Below are positions 1-9,200 of a DNA stretch of 64,000 nt, in pieces. A model generated the notes under the pieces. That model was not told the DNA's origin, made no database searches, and saw nothing but the letters and a program-made list of their open reading frames with translations. Each line of letters starts with the position of its first letter. The first letter of the stretch is position 1. Source of the stretch: Halopseudomonas aestusnigri (lineage in GTDB: Bacteria; Pseudomonadota; Gammaproteobacteria; Pseudomonadales; Pseudomonadaceae); NCBI RefSeq assembly GCF_002197985.1, contig NZ_NBYK01000004.1, positions 124,001 through 188,000 on the forward strand, in the 5' to 3' direction. The position numbers and the translations under genes were made by a program.

Positions 1-915
1 CAGCGTGCCGCGGCACTGATCATCGTGCACAACGGCAAGGTACGGCTCGAAAAGTACGCCATGGACTTTGGCCCCGATGGGCGCTGGACCAGTTTCTCGG
101 TCGCCAAGTCATTTACCTCGACGCTGGTCGGCGCCGCGATTCAGGACGGTTACATCAAAAGTATCGACGACATGGTGTCGGACTACATACCGGACCTCAA
201 GGGCTCGGCGTACGACAACGTGACCATAGCCCAGCTGCTTACCATGACCTCGGGCGTGGCATGGAACGAGGATTACGCCGACCCGAACTCGGACGTAGCC
301 CGCTTCAACTCGCACACTGCCGAGCCTGGTATGGACGTGACCGTCAGCTATATGCGCCAGCTGCAAGCCGAGGCCGAGCCCGGTACCAAATGGGTGTACA
401 AAACCGGCGAGACCAACCTGATTGGCGTGCTCGCCAGCTCAGCCACCAATAAGCCGCTGGCGGAGTATCTGTCGGAAAAGATCTGGAAACCCTTTGGCAT
501 GCAACAGGACGCCACCTGGCTGCTCGGCTCCACCGGCCATGAAATCAGCGGCTGTTGCGTGCAGGCCGCCACCCGGGACTACGCCCGCTTCGGCCTGTTC
601 ATGCTCGGCGGCGGTATCGCCGGCGGAAAGCAGGTACTGCCCGAGGGCTGGATCACCGAGGCTACCCACAAACAGGTGGATATCGGCGTGCCGGGCCGCG
701 GCTACGGCTATCAGTGGTGGACCCTCGACGACGGCGCCTACATGGCCCAGGGCATTTTCGGTCAAAGCATCTTTATCGACCCTGACCGCCAACTGGTTAT
801 TGCCGCGAACGGCAACTGGCCGCAGGCGACAGATAATCAGGGTGGCACTCAGGGCAAGGACCGTTTGGCCTTTTACCGCCAGGTACAGCAAGCCATCGAC
901 GCAGAGACACCGTAG
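1..915 (+). CDS. Serine hydrolase, beta-lactamase/esterase (class C-like) family, 5' end cut off
   Basis: The frame is open from base 1, so the gene begins before the window. The GTG at base 25 is not a credible start because conserved sequence precedes it. The visible 304 residues carry the SxxK nucleophile motif SVAK (bases 94-105) and a YKTGET motif with the tyrosine at bases 397-399, as in NylB/EstB-type members of the penicillin-binding fold. The family contains esterases, amidases and D-amino-acid peptidases, so substrate and location cannot be told without the missing N-terminus. It converges on the lipoprotein gene that follows. Use as an antibiotic-resistance enzyme is not indicated. 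Confidence 0.85.
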   Translation, partial: QRAAALIIVHNGKVRLEKYAMDFGPDGRWTSFSVAKSFTSTLVGAAIQDGYIKSIDDMVSDYIPDLKGSAYDNVTIAQLLTMTSGVAWNEDYADPNSDVARFNSHTAEPGMDVTVSYMRQLQAEAEPGTKWVYKTGETNLIGVLASSATNKPLAEYLSEKIWKPFGMQQDATWLLGSTGHEISGCCVQAATRDYARFGLFMLGGGIAGGKQVLPEGWITEATHKQVDIGVPGRGYGYQWWTLDDGAYMAQGIFGQSIFIDPDRQLVIAANGNWPQATDNQGGTQGKDRLAFYRQVQQAIDAETP

Positions 916-938
916 GGCGTGTCCAGCCGATGTTCCCG

Positions 939-997
939 CGCTGGTCGCTGCTTTGCCAGCGAATCGGTGGAGACGCCTTTGGCTTACTCCACCCTAC
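939..997. repeat. REP-like element with two inverted repeats
   Basis: Two short inverted repeats stand side by side: CGCTGG at 939-944 pairs with CCAGCG at 956-961, and GGTGGAG at 966-972 pairs with CTCCACC at 987-993. The block TTGGCTTACTCCACCCT recurs exactly near 33541-33557, which points to a dispersed extragenic repeat rather than a terminator. There is no T-run after either hairpin. Confidence 0.55.
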
Positions 998-1040
998 TAC
1001 GCAGCGCCAGCCCACAGACGTTTCCGCCAGATACACAGAC

Positions 1041-1065
1041 AAAAAAATCCCCGCGTGAGCGGGGA
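1041..1065 (-). terminator. Rho-independent terminator of the DUF2057 lipoprotein gene
   Basis: On the minus strand a 7-bp stem (TCCCCGC with GCGGGGA) closes on a 4-base loop and is followed by seven T residues (the A-run at 1041-1047). It lies 38 bases beyond the stop of the lipoprotein gene. Confidence 0.9.
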
Positions 1066-1103
1066 ATAAGGTGCAGCACACAAGCCTACGGGGTGTTACT
1101 CGA

Positions 1104-1814
1104 TTACTGAACGGCCCATTCGAGGAAGGCGTCACGGCTTTCCGGGCTGAGCATCAGGTAGATTTGCTTCAGGGTAGCAAGGGTCGATGCGTCATGCGGC
1201 AGGGTCTGGGCTGGCGCAGCAGCCTGCGACGGAGTCGGCACGGCCATCGGGACTTGCGCGGTAGCCTGGGGAGCCGCGCCAATCGGGGCGATACCGTGAT
1301 CCTGGGTGGCGACCATGGTGCCAGAACCGAACATTTCGCCCAGCAGCGACACATAACGCGGACCCGGTTCGCTGGCAACACGCTCGCCGGTGCGGGTATT
1401 GACGGCGACGCCTTCGAAGTTATTTTCCATTTCCTGAGCCTGCTTCAGGTTGCTCGGCTCATCGAACTCAATGCGCCAAACCTCGCCGGCCTGACCGTCG
1501 ATGGTGAAGGTCGCGCTGCGGGTACGGACGATTTCGTGGCTCAGACCGCCACCCACGTCGTAGCCGTTTTCAAAGTACGCATTGATGCGGTACTTGCCCG
1601 GCTGCAGCTCCAGCTGACGCAGGTTGTTGCCGACCATGCGATTGGCTTCCGGCGCAGGCTGACCGTTGATATTGAGGACCTCAAGGGTGTTGGGCATTTC
1701 AACAACCAGGACCTGCGAAGCAGGCTGTTCGGCGCCTGAGTACAGTTTGACGGGAGCCTGCTGGGCGCAAGCGGACAGCAGCGCGGCGGCGGCGAGACAG
1801 AGCAGTTGACGCAT
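1104..1814 (-). CDS. DUF2057-family lipoprotein (YccT/CsgI-like)
   Basis: The protein opens with a lipoprotein signal peptide ending in LSAC at about residues 12-15, so it should be exported and lipidated. The middle contains the LEVLNINGQ and LELQPGKYRI type segments of the DUF2057/YccT family, whose members are periplasmic. Their best-known member restrains curli assembly, and no role is shown here. The last 80 residues are an Ala/Pro/Gln linker and a short helical tail. The longer frame begins seven codons upstream, but ATG 1814 has CAGGAG eight to nine bases ahead and starts the signal peptide cleanly. It is a single gene with its own terminator. Confidence 0.75.
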   Translation of the reverse strand: MRQLLCLAAAALLSACAQQAPVKLYSGAEQPASQVLVVEMPNTLEVLNINGQPAPEANRMVGNNLRQLELQPGKYRINAYFENGYDVGGGLSHEIVRTRSATFTIDGQAGEVWRIEFDEPSNLKQAQEMENNFEGVAVNTRTGERVASEPGPRYVSLLGEMFGSGTMVATQDHGIAPIGAAPQATAQVPMAVPTPSQAAAPAQTLPHDASTLATLKQIYLMLSPESRDAFLEWAVQ

Positions 1815-1918
1815 GGGATAGAACTCCTGGCACAAGTGAACATTGAGATCCGGTCGTGATCACACTTTATGACCACTTGGCGACGAGATTAAGACTGCAG
1901 GGTTTCACTTTAATGACA

Positions 1919-1950
1919 AAGCCGGACTGTTTTCTCAAACAGTCCGGCTT
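1919..1950 (-). terminator. Terminator hairpin downstream of the porin
   Basis: A perfect 14-bp stem (1919-1932 with 1937-1950) closes on a 4-base loop, 31 bases after the porin stop. The T-run on the minus strand is short (CTTTGTCATT), but the stem is very stable. It may also act for anything entering from the other side. Confidence 0.8.
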
Positions 1951-1981
1951 CGGGTTACTTCGGTCCTGTCAGGTGACGGGA

Positions 1982-3031
1982 TCAGAAGTCGTAACGCAGG
2001 CCTACCGAGAAGCCGGTTGCATCTTCGCCCAGTGCACCAGCCGGGTTGGCGGTACGTGCCTGGCTCCAGGGAGTCAGAGCAACGTTCTCGTCGTTTTCAA
2101 CCATGGCGTAGTTGGCGTAGACACGAACAGCCTTGTCCAGCTTGTGCTCGATACCTACAGCCAGCATGTCGCTGTCAAAGTTGTCGGCATCGGAGTCGCG
2201 GGTCAGCCACATGGCTTTCAGCGCAGTAGCGGAACCGACTTTCAGCTCGCCACCCAGACCGTAAGTGTCGGAGGTCAGTGCGTCCTGAACAGCTTGAGTC
2301 GCTGCCGGGTTGGTGTAGTCGACAGTCTGGTAGAAACCAACCAGCTTGAAGCCATCAGTGATCTTGTAGGCAGCTGCGGCACGGATACCGTCGCGCTCGC
2401 CGCGGCCAGTGTCTTCATCAGCAGCTTCGTAGGCCAGAGCCGCTTCCAGAGCGTCGCCAGCATAGTTCAGGGAGCCGCTGATCACGCTGTCGTCAGTGTC
2501 CTCTCCGTTAACGGTGCTTTCCTGAACGGAGTAGCCCAGTTTGGCGAAGAAGCCGTTCATGTCCGGCGTGGTGTATTCCAGAGTGTTGTCATAACGCTCG
2601 TCGAAGCGGGCGTTGCCAACGCGGGTCAGGTTGCGCATGTCGCCGACCTGATCGCCGAACAGGTTGGCCGGGCCGCGAGCTGCTTTGAAGGGGCTGTCGA
2701 AACGACCCATACGAGCGGAACCAAAGTTGCCTTTCAGACCGACGAAGGTGTCGCGGGTGTTGAAGGAGCTGCCGTTGTCGGTACCGAAGTCGATCTGCTG
2801 CTCAATCTGGAAGAAGGCAGTCAGGTTCGGGTTGATCTCGTGGTCACCCTTGAAGCCCAGACGGGAAGAGTTGCTGGACAGGTTGGTTTCGGAGTAGTCC
2901 GCACCGTCATCCAGGAAATCGACGGATACGTGGGCGCGGCCGTAGATGCTTACATCGGCCATGGCGACTGCCGGAATGGCGGCAGCCAGTGCGGTTACGG
3001 CGAATCCAGCGAAGTGCTTGCGCAGAGTCAT
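1982..3031 (-). CDS. General outer-membrane porin (Gram-negative porin family, 16-strand type)
   Basis: The 349-residue protein has a signal peptide cut after AVAMA (about residue 24), then DVSIYGRAHVS, a typical first strand of OmpC/Omp32-like porins. Alternating hydrophobic strands follow, with the SRLGFKGD and FVGLKGNFGS motifs of this family. The last residues, GLRYDF, give the terminal aromatic recognised by the BAM complex. It should form a trimeric diffusion channel for small hydrophilic solutes. GAGGGAAG lies just upstream of ATG 3031. It is transcribed alone from the 284-base gap upstream and ends at a strong hairpin. Substrate preference cannot be read from sequence. Confidence 0.9.
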   Translation of the reverse strand: MTLRKHFAGFAVTALAAAIPAVAMADVSIYGRAHVSVDFLDDGADYSETNLSSNSSRLGFKGDHEINPNLTAFFQIEQQIDFGTDNGSSFNTRDTFVGLKGNFGSARMGRFDSPFKAARGPANLFGDQVGDMRNLTRVGNARFDERYDNTLEYTTPDMNGFFAKLGYSVQESTVNGEDTDDSVISGSLNYAGDALEAALAYEAADEDTGRGERDGIRAAAAYKITDGFKLVGFYQTVDYTNPAATQAVQDALTSDTYGLGGELKVGSATALKAMWLTRDSDADNFDSDMLAVGIEHKLDKAVRVYANYAMVENDENVALTPWSQARTANPAGALGEDATGFSVGLRYDF

Positions 3032-3315
3032 TGAGTCTTCCCTCAGTTATGTTTTGCGTTGACAGTGAAACAACACATTGGGGCTCGCCGGATGGGGCGG
3101 CGCCCGGTGTTGGAGGGAATACTGGCAGCGCCATATTTCAGATCAGTTGCGCGGACATGAACATTCGATGACAGGGGAACTTTTTCCGTACGCAGCACTT
3201 CCGCCAGGAAGACGGAAACAGCTTTACCTTGAAAGCATCGAGATAGAGGGGTTCAGAGCAGTCGAGGGTGACACGGCCGGCACCCGCCGGAAACATACGA
3301 GCGCTGATTGACGAG

Positions 3316-3549
3316 TCAGTGATGGTCGCGGCGAAACGCCTGCATTGCCTTGAGCAACGCGTCCAGCTCCGCCACATCGGCCTCTGGCAGCTGGCGGATG
3401 ACCCGCTGACTGAGCCGCAGCTGGCGAATGAACCGTCGGCAACGCAGACAGACAGCAAGATGCGCCGCAACCGCCAGGCGCTGCTTGAACTTCAGCTCGC
3501 CATCCAGCAGATCGCTTGACCGCCCAACCAGCTCCTTGCACGTCAACAT
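3316..3549 (-). CDS. Soluble zinc-finger anti-sigma factor (zf-HC2)
   Basis: The 77-residue protein carries Cys4 and then H30-x3-C34-x2-C37, the HxxxCxxC signature of the zinc anti-sigma (ZAS) domain. There is no hydrophobic segment, so unlike most ECF anti-sigma factors it should act in the cytoplasm, and zinc or thiol chemistry could be the input. Its ATG overlaps the end of the sigma gene by seven bases (ATGTTGA), so the two are translationally coupled and very likely bind each other. It is the last gene of the hydrolase / KAS III / sigma run. Confidence 0.8.
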   Translation of the reverse strand: MLTCKELVGRSSDLLDGELKFKQRLAVAAHLAVCLRCRRFIRQLRLSQRVIRQLPEADVAELDALLKAMQAFRRDHH

Positions 3550-4148
3550 TCGCCCGTTACCTCAAAATGCTCCAGCGTCGCAAATACACTCAGACGGGCG
3601 CGATGCAGCAGCACCCTGACATTGGAGTGCGAGATGTCCAGCAGGTTACAAATGTCGGTTAATTCGAGCCCCTGCCGTTCACGCAGCAGCAACACACTGC
3701 GCTGCAGCTCGGAGAGCGAGTTCAGGGTATGTTCGAGGCAGTCACGCAATGCCTGCTCGTCAAGCAATGCTTCGGGAGAGTCGCTGTGCCAGAGCGGCAG
3801 CTCTCCGGCCCAGTGCCCGTCAGATGCAAAGCGTCGGTCGTCGATGGAGCCATGCGGCCCGGTCAGATCGTCGAGCAGGACCTCGCGACGCTGTTTGCGC
3901 AGGCGCGACTTTGCGGTGTTGGCGGTGATGGTAAGCAGCCAGGTCTTGAGACTTGAGCGCGCGGCAAACCCGTTGAGGTTGCGCACGACCGCAAGCCAGC
4001 TTTCCTGCACCACTTCTTCGGCATTGGCGATTCCGACAATCGCCGTCGCAACTGCCCGCATGGCCCCCTGGTAAGTGGATACCAGCTGACGGTACGCGCC
4101 CTGTTCTCCGGCGAGCAGGCGCTGAATCAGATCCTGCTCGTCGGTCAC
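3543..4148 (-). CDS. ECF-type RNA polymerase sigma factor (RpoE-like)
   Basis: The 201-residue protein has region 2 (about residues 20-90, with AEEVVQESWLAVVRN and the SLKTWLLTITAN core) and region 4 (about 140-190, with LSELQRSVLLLRE and the helix-turn-helix DICNLLDISHSNVRVLLHRAR). A 35-residue polar linker separates them. It should direct RNA polymerase to a small regulon until held by the anti-sigma factor encoded immediately downstream. The gap to the upstream KAS III gene is only five bases. P. aeruginosa keeps a sigma gene next to the KAS III gene in the same way (PA3285/PA3286, from memory). The target promoters are not known from this sequence. Confidence 0.85.
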   Translation of the reverse strand: MTDEQDLIQRLLAGEQGAYRQLVSTYQGAMRAVATAIVGIANAEEVVQESWLAVVRNLNGFAARSSLKTWLLTITANTAKSRLRKQRREVLLDDLTGPHGSIDDRRFASDGHWAGELPLWHSDSPEALLDEQALRDCLEHTLNSLSELQRSVLLLRERQGLELTDICNLLDISHSNVRVLLHRARLSVFATLEHFEVTGEC

Positions 4149-4153
4149 ACGGA

Positions 4154-5275
4154 TCAGCCCTTGCGGACGATGACGCTACCGATGGAGTAACCCGCGCCGA
4201 AGGAGCAGATCACGCCGTGGCTGCCGACCGGCAGGTCAGCCTGGTGCTGGTGGAACGCGATGATCGAACCGGCAGAACTGGTGTTCGCGTACTGATCGAG
4301 CACCACTGGCGCTTCTTCTACGCTGGGGTCACGACCGAGCAGCTTGCGGGCGATCAGCATGTTCATGTTGAGGTTGGCCTGGTGCAGCCAGAAGCGCTTG
4401 ACGTCGGCAACAGCGAGACCGGTTTCGGTCAGGTGCTCACCGATCAGTTCGGCGACCATCGGGCATACGTCGCGGAACACCTTGCGACCGTTCTGCATGA
4501 ACAGCTTGTCGCGCGCGCCGATGCCGGACTCGTCACAGCGGTTGAGGAAGCCGAAGTTGTTGCGGATGTTGTTGGAGAACTTGGTCAGCAGCTTGGTGCC
4601 AAGGATCTCGTAAGGGTGTTCGCAGACCGCATCTTCGGCGCGCTCGATAACCACCGCGGTGCAGGCATCACCAAAAATGAAATGGCTGTCGCGATCGCGG
4701 AAACTCATGTGGCCGGTACAGACTTCAGGGTTGACCATCAGCACGGCGCGGGCCTGACCGAGGGCAACGGTATTGGCTGCATTCTGAATACCGAAGGTGG
4801 CCGAGGAGCAGGCCACATTCATGTCGAACCCGAAACCCTCGATGCCCAGTGCTTCCTGCACTTCAACCGACAGTGCCGGATAGGCGCGCGGCAGGTTGGA
4901 GCAGGCAACGATGACGCCATCGATATCAGCCGGTGTGCGACCCGCAGCTTCAAGCGCCTGATGGGCAGCCTTCACGGCCATCTCGCACAGCAGCGATTGT
5001 TCGTCGTCGCTGCGCTCGGGAATGGAAGGGACCATACGATCCACGTCCAGGATGCCGCTCTTGTTAATGACATAGCGAGCCTTGATGCCCGATGCCTTCT
5101 CGATAAACTCGGTACTGGAGCACGCCAGGGGTTCAACGCTACCGGCCTCGATAGCTGCGGCATTCTCAGCGTTGAAACGCTCTACGTAGGCATTGTAACT
5201 GGCAACCAGCTCTTCATTGCTGATGCTCTCGGACGGGGTAAACAAACCTGTTCCGCTGATCACGACTCTGTGCAC
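4154..5275 (-). CDS. Beta-ketoacyl-ACP synthase III-like enzyme (PA3286-type acyl-CoA shunt)
   Basis: The thiolase-fold protein has the KAS III triad, counted from the upstream ATG 5293: Cys162 in VACSSAT, His304 in HQANLN and Asn337 in NTSSAGS. These enzymes condense an acyl-CoA primer with malonyl-ACP. The P. aeruginosa homologue in the same context was reported to take octanoyl-CoA from beta-oxidation into fatty-acid synthesis. I prefer the GTG at 5275: AGAGGA sits six bases ahead, and the protein then begins VHRVVISGTG, as the family does. ATG 5293 overlaps the previous stop and has no clear ribosome site. Neighbouring fadD genes and a MaoC hydratase support an acyl-CoA role. Confidence 0.85.
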   Translation of the reverse strand: MHRVVISGTGLFTPSESISNEELVASYNAYVERFNAENAAAIEAGSVEPLACSSTEFIEKASGIKARYVINKSGILDVDRMVPSIPERSDDEQSLLCEMAVKAAHQALEAAGRTPADIDGVIVACSNLPRAYPALSVEVQEALGIEGFGFDMNVACSSATFGIQNAANTVALGQARAVLMVNPEVCTGHMSFRDRDSHFIFGDACTAVVIERAEDAVCEHPYEILGTKLLTKFSNNIRNNFGFLNRCDESGIGARDKLFMQNGRKVFRDVCPMVAELIGEHLTETGLAVADVKRFWLHQANLNMNMLIARKLLGRDPSVEEAPVVLDQYANTSSAGSIIAFHQHQADLPVGSHGVICSFGAGYSIGSVIVRKG

Positions 5276-5289
5276 GGTCGGTCCTCTTC

Positions 5290-6258
5290 TCATGTAATGT
5301 ACGCCGCCCCCTCAACGTCCGCTGCGCTACAGCGAGGGAACAGCTCTTGTGTGTGCGTAGGTTGCTGGCGCTGAGCCAGCCAGTCGGCAATCAGCGGGAA
5401 ATGATCCTGCTCTGCCTGCGGATGGGTGAGCAGATCGGTGTGCCCGTAATGGCGCGAGCAACCCCGGCCCTTTTCCAGCAAGATTACCTGTGCATCATGT
5501 CTGCCCAACTCGTGGGCAAACCGTCTGACATCCTGCATGTGCCCCAACACGCGATCACGATCGCCAGCCAGATACAGGCTGGGGGGCCACGCCAGACTCT
5601 TCAAGGCGCTAGCATAGTCGAAACCATCCTCAAGATCACGCCATTCGCCGCGCTCCCAGGCCAGGCAAACGGTGTGAACATCGACGCTCTCATCGTGACT
5701 GCCCAGTCCCATTGAGCAGGCCGGGATGCGCCCCTTGAACCGACCGCCAATAGACGCCAACGTCCCCCAGATACAGCGCCGGGCGAGGCGGGTAAAACGG
5801 CCACCGGCCAGCGCTCGACGGCGTACGCCGAACTGCACCAGCCCGCTGATCGAGGCCAGCAACTGCGGCTTGCGGATCAACGCTGCCGCCAGCCACACGC
5901 CACCCCAGCCGTGGCTGACGACAAACAGCCGCTGATCGGGATGTTCGGAACGCAGCCATTCAAGCAGTGAAGGGATATCGGCCTGCAACAGGTCCGTCAT
6001 GCGGATCGTCTGCGGCCCACCGAGCGCGGGCAGACTGTCACCGTGGCCGCGCAGATCGGCTACGTAAACGCAGCAGCCCTGCTCCGCAAGATAACGGGCC
6101 AGCCCGTGTTCGGCAGGCAAAAATACCCGACTGTCGGACATGGCACCATGCAGCAACAGGACCACAGGCCCCGACGCGGGCGCTGCAGCCAGGCGCTGCA
6201 GCTGCAATTGGCCGCCGTTGTCACTTGCCACCTGAATAGGCTCGATCACTCCAGTCAC
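5290..6258 (-). CDS. Alpha/beta-hydrolase fold protein with an altered nucleophile elbow
   Basis: The 322-residue protein has the oxyanion segment LLLHGAMSD near residues 34-42 and the ADLRGHGDS strand near 67-75. The acid region is LAGDRDRV and a histidine region HYGHTDLL follows, so the fold is that of alpha/beta hydrolases. The elbow, normally GxSxG, reads S115-H-G117-W-G119, with glycine where the nucleophilic serine is expected. Either Ser115 serves in a shifted position or the protein is not a serine hydrolase. It starts 31 bases after the hrpA stop and runs into the KAS III gene, so it is likely cotranscribed with it. A role in acyl-thioester handling would fit but is a guess. Confidence 0.75.
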   Translation of the reverse strand: MTGVIEPIQVASDNGGQLQLQRLAAAPASGPVVLLLHGAMSDSRVFLPAEHGLARYLAEQGCCVYVADLRGHGDSLPALGGPQTIRMTDLLQADIPSLLEWLRSEHPDQRLFVVSHGWGGVWLAAALIRKPQLLASISGLVQFGVRRRALAGGRFTRLARRCIWGTLASIGGRFKGRIPACSMGLGSHDESVDVHTVCLAWERGEWRDLEDGFDYASALKSLAWPPSLYLAGDRDRVLGHMQDVRRFAHELGRHDAQVILLEKGRGCSRHYGHTDLLTHPQAEQDHFPLIADWLAQRQQPTHTQELFPRCSAADVEGAAYIT

Positions 6259-6289
6259 CCCGTCACGCCGTGCATTATCAGCCGCGCTG

Positions 6290-9200
6290 TCAGGCGGTTA
6301 TTTCCCGCCACAGTTTTGCCAGCCGCTTGCCCGAGACCGGCATCCGCGTGCCAAGCTGCTGGGCAAACAGCGACACCCGATACTCCTCCAGCATCCAGCG
6401 CCATTCTTCCAGCCGCGGGTCCCAGCGACCTTCGCGCTGGAAGCGCTCACTCAGGGCCTTGTATTGCTGCCAGTAACCTTGCAGCTCATCGGTCCAGGCG
6501 CGATCTCGCGGCACCTGACCCGGCAGTTTGTCGAGCCGCTGCTCAATCGCACTCAGATACCGCGGGTACTGGCTCAGCCATTCGCCCGGCACCTGCCGCG
6601 CAAAGCCCGGGAAGACCAGTTCAGACAGTTGCTCGCGAACATCGTTCATGGCCAGCGCGTGGGCCAGTTCGACCTTACCCTTGAAGCGCTTGCGCAGCCC
6701 GTGCCACTGCTTGAGGATCGCCAGCACCTGACTCGTCAGCTGCTCGCACGCCGGCACCCAGTCGCCGCGGCCGGCCTCGATCAGCGCGGCCAACGTCTCG
6801 GCATCGCGGGGCAATGGCGCCCCGGCAGGCAAAAACACCCGATCAATCGCGCCCAGCAGCACATCATCGGTCAACTGCTTCTGGGTGCCGAGGTCACGGT
6901 AGTAGATTGCTGCGTCCTTGAGGGTGGTCAGCTTCTGACGCAGGTAACGCGCCTGCTCGTTCAACTGAGGACTTTGCAGCAGCAGGCGCTGAATGCCAAA
7001 TCGATGCTCACGCAACGCGACCTGCGGCACATCAAACAACTGCTCGACCACGTCCTCGCCCTGCTCCACCCAGGCCGGGTGGAAGTTCACGGCAATACCC
7101 GCCTGCTTGCGCACCAGGGTTTCCGGCAACGCATAGCTGCCGGGCACCTGTGCGGGTGCCTTGGGCTTGTCTTCAGCTACGGGTGTCACGGCCTGCAGCG
7201 GCAGGCCGTCAATCTGGGCGCACAGCGCGCTGTAATCGCGGCCGGCGCAGATCGGCTTGCCGACCGCATCGACCACCTCGATACGCATGCGCAGATGGTC
7301 TTCCAGCTCCACATCAGCCCAGGCATCGCCATCCAGCCGCACACCGGTCATGCGCGTCAGCTCGCGGCCGAGCGCCTGAGTCAGGCTGCCGTCGGCAAAC
7401 GGCATGCGCTCCAGCGCGGCGCGCACAAAGTCCGGCACCGGGACAAAGTTCTTGCGAATGGCCTTTGGCAAACCACGCACCAGCGCCACACACTTGTCGA
7501 ACAACAGCCCGGGCACCAGCCAGTCGAGCCGCTGCGGGTCGATACGCCGCAGCAGCGAGGCAGGAATGCGCACGGTCACGCCGTCTGCCGGATGGCCCGG
7601 CTCGAAGTGATAGCTGAGCGGCAGTGCCACACTCTCCCAGCGCAGCAGATCCGGGTACAGATCGGCGCTGACATCATTGGCCTCGCGCTGCAGCAGGTCA
7701 TCGCGGGTCATGTGCAGCAGCTTGGGATTGGTCTCGCTGCTGCGCTTGAGCCAGCGCTCGAAACTCGCCAGCTGGTAGATGTTCTCGGGGATGCGCTGAT
7801 CAAAGAAGCGGTACAGCGTTTCCTCGTCCACCACGATATCGCGCTTACGTGCCTTGGCTTCCAGTTCATCCAGCTGGCTGAGCAACTGCTGGTTGGCCTT
7901 GTTGAAGGCCGCCCTGCCGTGCCACTCGCCTGCCACCAGCGCCTGGCGAATAAACAGTTCGCGCGAGACAACCGGATCAATCGGGCCGAAGTGCACCTTG
8001 CGCTTTGGCACGATGATCAGGCCGTACAGCGAGACCTGCTCAAAGGCCACGACCTGACCGCGCTTTTTCTCCCAGTGCGGTTCGCTGTGACTGGTCTTGA
8101 CCAGATGCGCCGCCAGCGGCTCGACCCACACCGGATCAATCTTTGCCGCCAGCCGACCATACAGACGGCGGGTTTCCGTCAGCTCGGCGACCATCACCCA
8201 GGCCGGCTTTTTCTTCGCCAGACCCGAGGACGGATGCAGCAGGAAGCGGCGTTGCCGTGCGCCGAGATAATCGCCCTCCTCGGTCTTGTTGCCGAGGTGG
8301 CTGAGCAGCCCCGCAAGCAGCGCCTTGTGTATCGGCTCGCCGGACGCAGGCTGTTTGTTTTCTTCCAGTCCCATGTCGCGGCAGGTGAGACGAATCTGCC
8401 GATGGGTTTCGCGCCACTCACGCAGACGCAGATAATTCAGGAAATTGCGACGGCACCAGCTGCGCAGCTGGCTCTGGGTCAGTGCCTGACGCTGGCTCTC
8501 AAAACCGTTCCACAGATTCAGGAAGGCGGCAAAGTCCGAGCCCTCCTCGTTCCACTGGACATGGGCCTGATCGGCTGCCTGCTGCTTTTCCAGCGGACGT
8601 TCGCGCGGGTCCTGCACAGCCAGCGCGCTGGCAATCACCGCCAGTTCGGCCAGGCAGCCCTGACGAGCCCCTTCCAGCAACATCCGACCAATCCGCGGAT
8701 CAACCGGCAGGCGCGCCAGCTGGCGACCGATGTCGGTCATCGCACCGCTGCGATCGACCGCACCCAGCTCCTGCAGCAAGGTAAAACCGTCGCTGATGGC
8801 CCGGCCATCCGGCGGCTCGATAAACGGGAAATCCTCGATGCGGCCAAGGCGCAGATGCAGCATCTGCAGAATAACCGAGGCCAGGTTGGTGCGGCGAATC
8901 TCCGGGTCGGTAAACTCCGGGCGAGCGAGGAAGTCTTCCTCGCTGAACAGCCGCACACAGATACCGGGGGCAACCCGGCCGCACCGGCCCTTGCGCTGGT
9001 TGGCACTGGCCTGCGAGACAGCTTCCACCGGCAGCCGCTGCACCTTGGAGCGCGGACTGTAGCGGCTGATGCGCGCCTCGCCCGGGTCAATCACATAGAC
9101 GATGCCCGGCACCGTCAGCGACGTTTCCGCCACGTTGGTTGCCAGCACCACACGCCGCCCGGCATGGGAGGAAAAAATCTTCTGCTGCTCGGCAGCCGAC

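Noticed and set aside
1-915. Reading the first gene as a beta-lactamase resistance gene
   Set aside because: The motifs (SVAK, YKTGET) fit esterase/amidase members of the fold, and the KTG-type third motif and export signal of AmpC cannot be shown. Only a family-level call is justified.
1856-3034. 392-residue open frame opposite the porin
   Set aside because: Antisense of a gene with signal peptide, porin motifs and C-terminal Phe on the other strand.
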